DNA from: a virus
Reading direction: 5' to 3' (one strand)
DNA: 25,550 nt
Virus record (IMG/VR): IMGVR_UViG_3300022890_000095
Location: 1 to 25,550 of that record
A program made the position numbers and the translations under genes. Shown in pieces: positions 14,706-21,169 of this stretch (the first letter of the stretch is position 1; every line of letters begins with the position of its first letter). The notes under the pieces are model-generated. The model was not told the DNA's origin and did not search any database. It worked only from the letters and a program-made list of their open reading frames with translations.

Positions 14706-16148
14706 TTATTTATTCTCTGCATCTAGTAATGCCTGTTCCTCTACCGTTGGTTCTTCCACTTCCATACCGGCCAAAAAGTCGGCAAGGTACATTTGAAGCT
14801 CTTCTATTTCTTCAGCCGTCATATGCATTACATACTTGTAGAACATTTCAGGAGGAAATAACATTGCTGCGGATGGGTTGGCAGTATATTCCTTTATGGC
14901 CATTGCCCTTATTTTACCTATTTCAGCCTTTTCCTTTTCACTTGTATTTGTTAGGGTTGTCCACTCCGTGCCATAATCCTCCACCAAGGGTAATACCTTT
15001 ACACTCATTAGCCTGTTTACAAATTCCCTTAATATCATTGTATCAGCATATTCCTGCCTACGGGTTTCAATTAGTTCTTTCCAAGCGTCTGCATCCTGCC
15101 CACTACTTAACTCACCCCTTTCACTTCCTGTTAATATTCTTTTAGGTATTCCCTTAACAGAACTTATCATCGTTACCTGTACATCAACATGAGCTGTGGG
15201 GTCGCTTACCTGTGTGGCAAGGCTTTTCATTTCCACACCTTCATTAATAAAGAACCGTCTTAGGTTATTTTCATATTCATCCATTTGGGTGTCCAGGTTT
15301 TCTTTTAGGTTGGGGCCTCCTGAGTAACCTTCTTTTACATCTGCCGTATAACCTGCACGGGCACCCCTCCAAAACATTTCAGCCGAACCGCCTACAATCT
15401 TTTCCAAGTCCAAAAGGCGGTTGTAAATACTTTGTAATTCAGGTTCACCATATATTTCACTTTCCAGTTGTGTTCCTGCCACATGGATTACACGGCTGTA
15501 ATGCACTAATAAGGTAGTGTTATTCCCATCATCGTATTTGGTTTCCAATTGATATACCAATGGTTTACCATAACGGGGGGAGGTTTTTGTTGTGTCCCAT
15601 TTATTAATACATACGGCATTTTCTGAATACGGTGTAACGTACTCTAATTTTAAGGTCGTGGAGGGCTTAACACCCTCTTCCCATACCTCAGGTGTACTTA
15701 CATCGTTAAAGCCCAGGAGAAGCACCCCAAAACGGCCTATGCAGGACAACTTGTCTAAGCGTATAAAGGCCTGTTTTAATTTAAGCTCTTTATATAGTTC
15801 TTTCCATGCTTTTAGTAGTTCATCGGCTTCTACAACCTTACCTGGGGTAAATACAATCTGTTCACCTTTCCAAGTGGCTTCAATTGGTCTGTCTATTACG
15901 GCCTTGGCAATATCCTGCCTTTTATACTTACCGTAATAATCCCTATAAGTTATTTTATCAGGATAACCAAGGGCAGTGTAAATATTCCTTTCACCCCCGT
16001 ACTGTGAACCAAGGTTACCGAAGTATTTTAAACGGCTTGTGGCAGAACCCAACATATCTTGGTAAACCCGAAGGTTAGTTTCCATTTCCTCAGGGGTGGG
16101 TTTTCTTTTAATATGTGTTTCAATAATAGGTGTTATACCTCTTACCAT
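14706..16148 (-). CDS. Portal protein (DUF1073-like)
   Basis: A 480-residue portal, the dodecameric ring through which DNA enters the head. Residues 333-352 (GIPKRILTGSERGELSSGQD) are the hallmark of the DUF1073 portal group. The N-terminal half contains DRPIEATWKGEQIV near 86-99 and FGVLLLGFNDV near 140-150, both usual for that group. The C-terminal part is helical and acidic. The length fits the family. The ATG follows AAAAAGGAGACAAAATC, and the first seven bases overlap the end of the large terminase gene. The next gene is the minor head protein, the standard order. Confidence 0.9.
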   Translation of the reverse strand: MVRGITPIIETHIKRKPTPEEMETNLRVYQDMLGSATSRLKYFGNLGSQYGGERNIYTALGYPDKITYRDYYGKYKRQDIAKAVIDRPIEATWKGEQIVFTPGKVVEADELLKAWKELYKELKLKQAFIRLDKLSCIGRFGVLLLGFNDVSTPEVWEEGVKPSTTLKLEYVTPYSENAVCINKWDTTKTSPRYGKPLVYQLETKYDDGNNTTLLVHYSRVIHVAGTQLESEIYGEPELQSIYNRLLDLEKIVGGSAEMFWRGARAGYTADVKEGYSGGPNLKENLDTQMDEYENNLRRFFINEGVEMKSLATQVSDPTAHVDVQVTMISSVKGIPKRILTGSERGELSSGQDADAWKELIETRRQEYADTMILREFVNRLMSVKVLPLVEDYGTEWTTLTNTSEKEKAEIGKIRAMAIKEYTANPSAAMLFPPEMFYKYVMHMTAEEIEELQMYLADFLAGMEVEEPTVEEQALLDAENK

Positions 16149-17650
16149 GATTTTGTCTCCTTTTTGCTTGTTAGTTTTGCGAAGGCTGCACCTGCGGCAT
16201 CCACTTGGTCTTTATATTTTCCGAAGGGAAAGAACCTATGCTCTTCTACGAACTCGTGATTCCAATCCCCGTGTAATAACATCACATTACCCCAGTTTAT
16301 TTGAACACTCCAAGGGTCAGCCCGATATACTTTATTACCTACGGGCCTTTCAGCTTCTATTAGGAAGCCTGCCAACATCTTTACAGTATTTTCGGCACTT
16401 TCTTTTCCACCACTCCCTGGCTCCTGCTCAATAAACTGTTTTACGTCACGGCCATCCGCTTCGGCAGTTTGCTTTATCATTGTCTCCCTGTCCTCACTGC
16501 TCCACTGCCCACGTTTAACGTCTAATACAATATACCTATCCTGTTTGGTTTTTAAGACCTTTACACCCGTTGTATAGGCCCCACCACCTGCGGTTCCTGC
16601 CTTATCCCAATACCTTATCGGTGCATTCATATCATAATCAGGAGGTAATTGGGTGATAGTTTGGAATTTCTCTACTTTGAACATCCCTCCACCTGGGGGT
16701 GTTGGATTTTGGCCAACTTGACCTGCATAACCATATTGACCTAAATCGGCTTCCAATTCCAAAAGGGCTTCTTTGTTTAGCCTGTTAGGGTCTAATAAAC
16801 CATTGATATATCTCTCCTTTAATTCAGGTGGTTGTACATACTTATCATACCCATTGGATAATTCACCTGGAAGGCAAATATGTTTTAGGTTTGTTTTCTT
16901 TTTAGCAAGCAAATGGCCTGATATATCGTTTTGGTGTATTCTTTGCTGAATTATAATTGTTACGGAAACAGATTTATCCACTTTCCTTGTGGAAGATACT
17001 GAATCAAACCAATGATTTGTTGTTTCTAAGGGGGTGGCATTTTTTTCTGGTTTAGGGTTGTTTAAATCATCCCATATTAATATATGTCCATGAAATCCAG
17101 TTAAGGAACCACCTACTGAGGTACTATATCTATACCCACCAATTTTCACGCCTTTACCCCTTCTACCAAGGTTTTCATCAATAGTTTTTTTAATTACCTT
17201 ATAATTACTCTTTTGGTCTTTGTCCTCTTTTATCCCCAATTCAGGGTACATGGCTTTAAACTTTTCACTTCGTATCAACTCCCTGCAATCTTCTGCACTT
17301 TCCAAACTCAATGTACTACTGTATGACCCTGTAAGGAATTGTATATGAAACCACCGTGTCCATACCCAAGCAGGAAACGCCCTTAAACATATAGTTGTCT
17401 TTGTTGTTCCTGGGGGTATATTTATAAGAATATCATATAATTTCTTTTTCCTTTCCCCAACTCTTTCCCCTACTATTTGCAGTTCATCACAAAGGTATTG
17501 GATATGCCAGGCATCTTGGTAAGGTTCCTGTGTTAGTTCACTCCAAAAGTATAACAGGAAGACATAGTATGACCTATTGTTTAACTCCCTCTGAACCAGT
17601 AGGGGGTTTTCCAATAGCATCTGCATTGTTTCTTGTTTATTGCTTGTCAT
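16142..17650 (-). CDS. Terminase large subunit
   Basis: A 502-residue packaging motor. The ATPase half has a Walker A of the terminase kind, NIPPGTTKTT at residues 77-86, a Walker B ILIWDDLNNP at 190-199, and the coupling motif QQRIHQND at 235-242. The C-terminal RNase H-like nuclease half begins with RYWDKAGTAGGG at 346-357 (Asp349), continues with YIVLDVKRGQW at 373-383 (Asp377) and has a late D-Q-V-D-A motif. Both halves are intact. It cuts concatemeric DNA and pumps it into the prohead. The gene starts six bases after the small subunit stop. Length and domain order match T4/P22-like large terminases. Confidence 0.95.
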   Translation of the reverse strand: MTSNKQETMQMLLENPLLVQRELNNRSYYVFLLYFWSELTQEPYQDAWHIQYLCDELQIVGERVGERKKKLYDILINIPPGTTKTTICLRAFPAWVWTRWFHIQFLTGSYSSTLSLESAEDCRELIRSEKFKAMYPELGIKEDKDQKSNYKVIKKTIDENLGRRGKGVKIGGYRYSTSVGGSLTGFHGHILIWDDLNNPKPEKNATPLETTNHWFDSVSSTRKVDKSVSVTIIIQQRIHQNDISGHLLAKKKTNLKHICLPGELSNGYDKYVQPPELKERYINGLLDPNRLNKEALLELEADLGQYGYAGQVGQNPTPPGGGMFKVEKFQTITQLPPDYDMNAPIRYWDKAGTAGGGAYTTGVKVLKTKQDRYIVLDVKRGQWSSEDRETMIKQTAEADGRDVKQFIEQEPGSGGKESAENTVKMLAGFLIEAERPVGNKVYRADPWSVQINWGNVMLLHGDWNHEFVEEHRFFPFGKYKDQVDAAGAAFAKLTSKKETKSW

Positions 17651-17656
17651 TTCTTA

Positions 17657-18247
17657 TTAGGCTTCTGCCTGGGGTTTATTAGTTAATAGTTTACCTGATA
17701 TACTATTAAGTAAGGTTAATTCTTCTGTTGTTAGTTGGGCTGTTTCTTCTTGTTTCTTTGTTAAGTCTTGTAATGGTATTCCATCTTTTCCTGTATGTTC
17801 CATTCTACTTACATCCGTCCAGTTGTTTTCTAAATGCCTTGTTCTATTTTTTAACCAAAATATTTGTGCCGTGGTGTTTGGTTGTACGTGCTTAACTGTT
17901 TTCTCACTCAGCACCATTGTTCCTTTTTTGGTTCTATAATATTTCTTTTCCTCAAACTCATAACCACAGGCGGCCTTATACATACTATGTGCCACTTTGC
18001 TATCAGCTTCACCCCTTCCGCATCTTATGGCATCAAGAAATTCAGGTACTTTCATTTTCCATGATGTAATGGTGTCGGGGCTTATTCCTAATATCTTTGC
18101 CATTTCATTATCAGTACAACCCAATAAAGCTAACCTATACACCCTTTCAGGCATATCAGGTGTCCACTTTGTTTTTGTGGAATGAGTGGAAACCCCTACC
18201 TTTTGAAGTGATTTTCTTCTTGCATGGGGGGTTTTCCCTCTTTTCAT
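17657..18247 (-). CDS. Terminase small subunit
   Basis: The start is placed at the ATG at 18247 (MKRGKTPHARRKSLQ), preceded by AGAGGTGA at a spacing of about 10. An ATG at 18271 is possible. The open frame runs back to an ATG at 18421, but that lies upstream of a transcription terminator, so it is unlikely to be used. The 196-residue product has a helix-turn-helix, YRLALLGCTDNEMAKILGISPDTITSW, near residues 34-60 of this start, as usual for small terminases that bind the packaging site. The next part (KVAHSMYKAACGYEFEEKKY) is the oligomerisation-type region. It is directly followed by the large subunit, and heads the late operon. Confidence 0.88.
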   Translation of the reverse strand: MKRGKTPHARRKSLQKVGVSTHSTKTKWTPDMPERVYRLALLGCTDNEMAKILGISPDTITSWKMKVPEFLDAIRCGRGEADSKVAHSMYKAACGYEFEEKKYYRTKKGTMVLSEKTVKHVQPNTTAQIFWLKNRTRHLENNWTDVSRMEHTGKDGIPLQDLTKKQEETAQLTTEELTLLNSISGKLLTNKPQAEA

Positions 18248-18297
18248 CTTGGGTTTGTCACCTCTTATCATTTGCTTTAAAATTGTTATAACCTTTT

Positions 18298-18313
18298 TCG
18301 GGTATAAAATTAA
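18298..18313 (-). promoter_or_regulatory. 16-bp motif shared with the putative origin region (possible promoter or operator)
   Basis: On the minus strand the sequence TTAATTTTATACCCGA occurs here and, without mismatch, at 24541-24556, in the same orientation. Here it lies 51 bases before the small terminase start and just downstream of two terminators, so a promoter for late genes must be close. The flanks also share CTAATA a few bases upstream. Function is inferred. Confidence 0.45.
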
Positions 18314-18388
18314 GGGTATTAGTACACGTATGTGGCTTTTATATTGTGTTGGTTTTAAACTTACCCCCTTTTTTATGTTTTGGGCAAT

Positions 18389-18415
18389 AAAAAACCCCCT
18401 GAGTATTAGGAGGTT
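18389..18415 (-). terminator. Intrinsic terminator 2 before the late operon
   Basis: On the minus strand AACCTCCT, a 7-base loop and AGGGGGTT form an 8-bp stem with one G-U pair, followed by a run of T's. It ends transcription coming from the replication block just upstream of the small terminase gene. Confidence 0.75.
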
Positions 18416-18426
18416 ATGCATTCAAT

Positions 18427-18470
18427 AAAAAAAAACCCACCTCATTTAAGTTTTTGGCAGGGTTTTTTTA
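18427..18470 (-). terminator. Terminator 1, possibly bidirectional
   Basis: AAAAAAACCC at one side and GGGTTTTTTT at the other (plus-strand arms 18429-18438 and 18460-18469) can pair, with an inner CC/GG pair. A T-run follows on the minus strand, and also on the plus strand. It lies just after the 73-residue ORF and only 12 bases from terminator 2. Confidence 0.65.
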
Positions 18471-18517
18471 TATTTTTCTATCTATTATATTTTATATTAT
18501 ATTTATAGTTTACTGAG

Positions 18518-18739
18518 CTAACCACCACAACCACCAAGGCCAAATCCATTACGTCTATTATTATTCTTTATACTACCCAGGGGGTTTATAGGTAGTGCAA
18601 TTGTAGTTTCTTTCTTGAGGTTTGATTTTTTATACCTTTTTAGGGATTTCACATAACAACGGAATGAATTTTCTATTTCCTTCATATCCCTTATTATGTT
18701 ATTTAAAAAACTAAAATCAAAACCTCCAAAACCGTACAT
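18518..18739 (-). CDS. Small Gly/Asn-rich protein of unknown function
   Basis: A 73-residue basic ORF beginning MYGFGGFDFSFLNN and ending NNRRNGFGLGGCGG. It has Gly/Phe repeats at both ends and a Lys-rich helical middle (KSLKRYKKSNLKK). I do not recognise it. It lies between a candidate promoter box and two terminators, so it may form its own transcription unit. Start support is weak (AAAAAAGATAGAAT upstream). The low-complexity ends make a non-coding interpretation possible, but the clean placement between promoter-like and terminator signals argues that something is expressed here. Confidence 0.5.
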   Translation of the reverse strand: MYGFGGFDFSFLNNIIRDMKEIENSFRCYVKSLKRYKKSNLKKETTIALPINPLGSIKNNNRRNGFGLGGCGG

Positions 18740-18912
18740 ATTCTATCTTTTTTGTTTTCAAACTTAAAAATGTATCATTTACTGTCACTTCCTATATTAC
18801 CCTTGGGGTTTGGTGTTGTTTCCCACCACCTCTAATCAGAGAATTTTCCATCCGTACTGAGCCCGCTGACCCTTCTTAGTGTTATTAATGTGTTATATCC
18901 CTTTGGTATGTT
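18740..18912 (-). other. 173-bp intergenic region with hairpins (candidate leader or small RNA)
   Basis: No gene fits here. Two neighbouring hairpins are seen: arms 18812-18818 and 18824-18830 (7 bp, one mismatch, 5-base loop), and CTCT/AGAG at 18830-18841 with a 4-base loop. The stretch is less AT-rich than other gaps in the window. It matches no RNA family I can name. Confidence 0.35.
18759..18766 (-). promoter_or_regulatory. TAAGTTTG, possible Bacteroidota-type -7 box
   Basis: The minus strand reads TAAGTTTG, matching TAnnTTTG, 20 bases before the ATG of the 73-residue ORF. I find no clear TTG at -33, and an eight-base pattern with two free positions is not rare, so this is weak. Confidence 0.25.
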
Positions 18913-19446
18913 TTATTTATTTAGGTAGTTTATAAACTCTTCTTCCTTAAAAAATACACGGCCCATTTTACGTAGTTGTACCCAATCCTTCATCCTATTA
19001 TACCCTTTCTTTGCTTGAATGATACTTGTTATTGTAGCGTAATTAAACTCCTTTATTTTCAAGGTAGAATCATCCTCATTTATAATAAATACATCCACTT
19101 TCCACCCGTAGAACATAAAAATAGATTTCAACCCCAATTCTCCACTATATTTGGTATGTGGTTTAGTTTTGGCAGGAAATTGTTCTTGGTAAAGTTCCAA
19201 GGTTTGTTCGGTGAACTCCGTGGGCTTAATAAGGATAATATCAATATCATCTGCCTTTTCCACCAACCCATATACTTTAAGGGCTTGGCCTCCTGTAACA
19301 ATAAACTTTTCACAAGGGAATATCTTTTTCAATCGGGTTAACACTTCGTTTACAGGGGATTTCTCCTCTTCGTTTGAATTACTGATGGCCATAACGTCAT
19401 CCATATCAATACTTCTTTTTTTCCTTACTGATGCTTCTTTTTCCAT
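18913..19446 (-). CDS. Nucleotidyltransferase-fold protein
   Basis: A 177-residue protein with the signature of the polymerase-beta-like nucleotidyltransferase fold. FIVTGGQALKVYG is at residues 48-60, then DDIDIIL at 66-72 (Asp67 and Asp69), and a third acidic strand KVDVFII at 116-122 (Asp118). The G-G, D-x-D and distant D set is complete, so it may be active, moving a nucleotide onto a protein, RNA or small molecule. The C-terminal part (KKGYNRMKDWVQLRKMG) resembles the basic helix of AbiEii-type and related stand-alone nucleotidyltransferases. The N-terminal 30 residues are charged and probably flexible. No antitoxin-like partner is next to it, so a toxin role is not shown. Confidence 0.75.
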   Translation of the reverse strand: MEKEASVRKKRSIDMDDVMAISNSNEEEKSPVNEVLTRLKKIFPCEKFIVTGGQALKVYGLVEKADDIDIILIKPTEFTEQTLELYQEQFPAKTKPHTKYSGELGLKSIFMFYGWKVDVFIINEDDSTLKIKEFNYATITSIIQAKKGYNRMKDWVQLRKMGRVFFKEEEFINYLNK

Positions 19447-19485
19447 AATTTATTTTATTGGTTTGATTTATTATACAAATGGCCC

Positions 19486-19782
19486 TTACTTTTTTAAAAT
19501 TATATTTATTTCAGCCTGTGCAGCCTCCAAGGCCCACAACTTTACCACCTTTGGCACATCCACTTTATCAATGGTTATGGTAGAACTTTTTGGGCTTCTC
19601 TTATACCAACACATGGTTGTTTTGTATGTTAAGCGTAATTCCTGATATTCGTAACTCCAAAGGATAAGGTCAAAACCTACCAATTTAAACCTAAATACTT
19701 TCCTGACTGAGGGGGCAAAGTTTTGGTATATTGTTATCATGGCATTTTTTCTGGCCTGTGAGCAAAGGGTTATTTTTGGCAT
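19486..19782 (-). CDS. Unknown small protein
   Basis: A 98-residue basic protein that I do not recognise. The middle (KVFRFKLVGFDLILWSYEYQELRLTYKTTMCWY) alternates hydrophobic and polar residues, like a compact beta-sheet, and the end (VVKLWALEAAQAEINIILKK) is helical. No signal peptide or membrane helix is evident. It starts three bases after the stop of the 43-residue zinc-finger gene, so the two are probably co-translated. It lies in the string of small genes between replication and packaging genes. Confidence 0.6.
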   Translation of the reverse strand: MPKITLCSQARKNAMITIYQNFAPSVRKVFRFKLVGFDLILWSYEYQELRLTYKTTMCWYKRSPKSSTITIDKVDVPKVVKLWALEAAQAEINIILKK

Positions 19783-19785
19783 GGT

Positions 19786-19917
19786 TTATTTGGTTTTATT
19801 TGATTTTATTAAGCAGGAAATATGGCAGGGCTTTCCTGTTTCCCGATAAACTTCTTGCCGTTTTATTGTGATAGGTTTACCACAAATAGTGCATATTACT
19901 GGTTCGTTTGGTTTCAT
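19786..19917 (-). CDS. 43-residue treble-clef-like zinc-finger protein
   Basis: A very short ORF starting MKPNEPVICTICGKPITIKR and ending TAA three bases before the next gene. It holds C-x2-C (residues 9 and 12) and a late C-H-x2-C (PCHISC, residues 31-35), a spacing typical of small treble-clef or zinc-ribbon knuckles with the C-I-C-G-K-P turn. It probably binds one zinc ion and could contact DNA or a partner protein. Regular operon spacing on the right side and the complete motif argue it is real. The precise role is unknown. Confidence 0.7.
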   Translation of the reverse strand: MKPNEPVICTICGKPITIKRQEVYRETGKPCHISCLIKSNKTK

Positions 19918-19977
19918 TTATTAGGTTTTTACTATTTACAATTATTATTTTATTTATTTCTGTTGCTGACATAACTC

Positions 19978-20583
19978 CTAATTTGTTTTAATTAAACTTA
20001 CTTCATTTTTTATACTTACACTAAAAACCTTGTCGGCTGATTCCGTTAGGGTATCTTCGTGGGTAACAATTATAAATTGTATGCCCAGTTTTTCACTTAC
20101 CTCCTTTAACATACGGGAAGCCATTGGATGTTTTAGTTTATCCAAATGCTTAAACGGTTCATCCAGTATCATTGTATTTCTTGACCTTGGGTGCTTCATA
20201 CTCCAACTTGCACCACGGAGGGCAAAACAGGCAATATCTACGGCACCGTACCCACTACTTTCCAAAGGTTCTATTTCCTTACCGTTTCTTACAAATAACA
20301 AATCACATTCGGTTTTGTTTCGCCTTTGTACAAAATCAACTTTCAGTGTATATGGCTCCTCAAACACGGCATCCAGGGCCATACTTGTTATATCGGATAA
20401 ATGAAATTGAAGTGATTGTTGGGTTTCAAGGCCCACAGCCCTTACCAATTCCCGTGCCTGCTCATAATAAACAAGGCTCTTGCCCTCAGTCCTTATGCTT
20501 AAACGGGTTTCCTGTATTTGCTCCGTGACCTTGGCCTGCTTGCCCTTTAGCTGTTCTAATTTATTTCTTAGTTCTTGGCTCAT
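19978..20583 (-). CDS. SMC/Rad50-like half ATPase without Walker A
   Basis: A 201-residue protein. Residues 1-45 form a coiled coil. Residues 109-115 (SSGYGAV) resemble the ABC signature. TMILDEPFKHLD at 137-148 is a Walker B plus D-loop, and FIIVTHED at 170-177 is the H-loop. This is the C-terminal half of a Rad50/SbcC/RecF-type ATPase head. No Walker A (G-x4-GK-S/T) occurs here or in the next small genes, so either an N-terminal half lies elsewhere, or the protein works with an unusual partner. In the family such ATPases act in DNA repair or recombination, fitting its location among replication genes. It overlaps the gene before it by 23 bases. Confidence 0.78.
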   Translation of the reverse strand: MSQELRNKLEQLKGKQAKVTEQIQETRLSIRTEGKSLVYYEQARELVRAVGLETQQSLQFHLSDITSMALDAVFEEPYTLKVDFVQRRNKTECDLLFVRNGKEIEPLESSGYGAVDIACFALRGASWSMKHPRSRNTMILDEPFKHLDKLKHPMASRMLKEVSEKLGIQFIIVTHEDTLTESADKVFSVSIKNEVSLIKTN

Positions 20584-20803
20584 AATACTTATCTTCTGTT
20601 ATTTTATAATTTAAGTCTTCAGTCCATGTAAGGTCTATAATGTGTGCAGGTTTTACCTTTTTAAAGTGGTGGCGGAACCTTTGTTGCCAATACCATAACT
20701 CCCTTTTTAAGCAAATGAAATTAAAAGGGATTACAAGTAAGCGTATGCCCTTTTTGTTGCTTATGCTTAGGGTAAGGATTTTAATGGGTTTGTTATACTT
20801 CAT
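20561..20803 (-). CDS. Unknown small basic protein
   Basis: An 80-residue basic protein I do not recognise, beginning MKYNKPIKILTLSISNKKG and containing a Trp/Arg/His-rich middle (ELWYWQQRFRHHFKKVKPAH). Its start overlaps the previous stop by 11 bases (ATGAAGTATAA) and its end overlaps the half-ATPase start by 23 bases. This tight coupling favours a real gene. The basic middle would fit nucleic-acid contact, which is only a guess. Confidence 0.6.
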   Translation of the reverse strand: MKYNKPIKILTLSISNKKGIRLLVIPFNFICLKRELWYWQQRFRHHFKKVKPAHIIDLTWTEDLNYKITEDKYYEPRTKK

Positions 20804-21119
20804 TCTGCTTTTTTGCCTTTAATACTCGAAACTTCATATCCTTTTTCCTATCCTTATACACCGTGATTACCTGCTTTTCAGGAATGTTGTAAATACATTG
20901 GATAGGGAAATATTCAACTTTCTTTGCCTCAATCATCACTTCCACCCTCTGCACTATCCCGTCACGGGTGTTTGCAGGCAGGTCGGAGGCCTTGGCCTTA
21001 ATCCACATATACTCCTTTATTTGTAGGCAGTTATCATACACGATTTCTGCTTCTGTTCTTGCCTTGGGTGCTTTGGTTGGGCCTTTAATGGCTTGGCCAC
21101 TTTTGTGAAATTTACTCAT
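20793..21119 (-). CDS. Unknown 108-residue protein of the replication operon
   Basis: A basic protein not recognised. The N-terminal 20 residues are Lys/Pro/Ala-rich and probably flexible. The rest (ARTEAEIVYDNCLQIKEYMW, then EVMIEAKKVEYFPIQCIYNI and KQVITVYKDRKKDMKFRVLK) suggests a mixed alpha/beta fold. It is 50 bases downstream of the helicase gene and overlaps the next small gene by 11 bases. Position suggests a replication or recombination accessory role, with no motif to prove it. Confidence 0.6.
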   Translation of the reverse strand: MSKFHKSGQAIKGPTKAPKARTEAEIVYDNCLQIKEYMWIKAKASDLPANTRDGIVQRVEVMIEAKKVEYFPIQCIYNIPEKQVITVYKDRKKDMKFRVLKAKKQNEV

Positions 21120-21169
21120 TTTATTATTTGTTTTTTATTTTTACTATTATACAAAACCCCTTTACTTTT

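Noticed and set aside
14327-15145. Plus-strand 272-codon open frame
   Set aside because: It runs antisense across the end of the portal gene and the start of the minor head gene; its translation has no recognisable domain.
18248-18421. N-terminal extension of the small terminase to the ATG at 18421
   Set aside because: That ATG lies upstream of a terminator hairpin with T-run, and the extension has no similarity to terminases. ATG 18247 has a ribosome binding site.
18781-18850. Hammerhead-like core (CTGAT and GGAAAC)
   Set aside because: The CUGANGA core is not complete (CTGATTA) and the helices do not fit around it.
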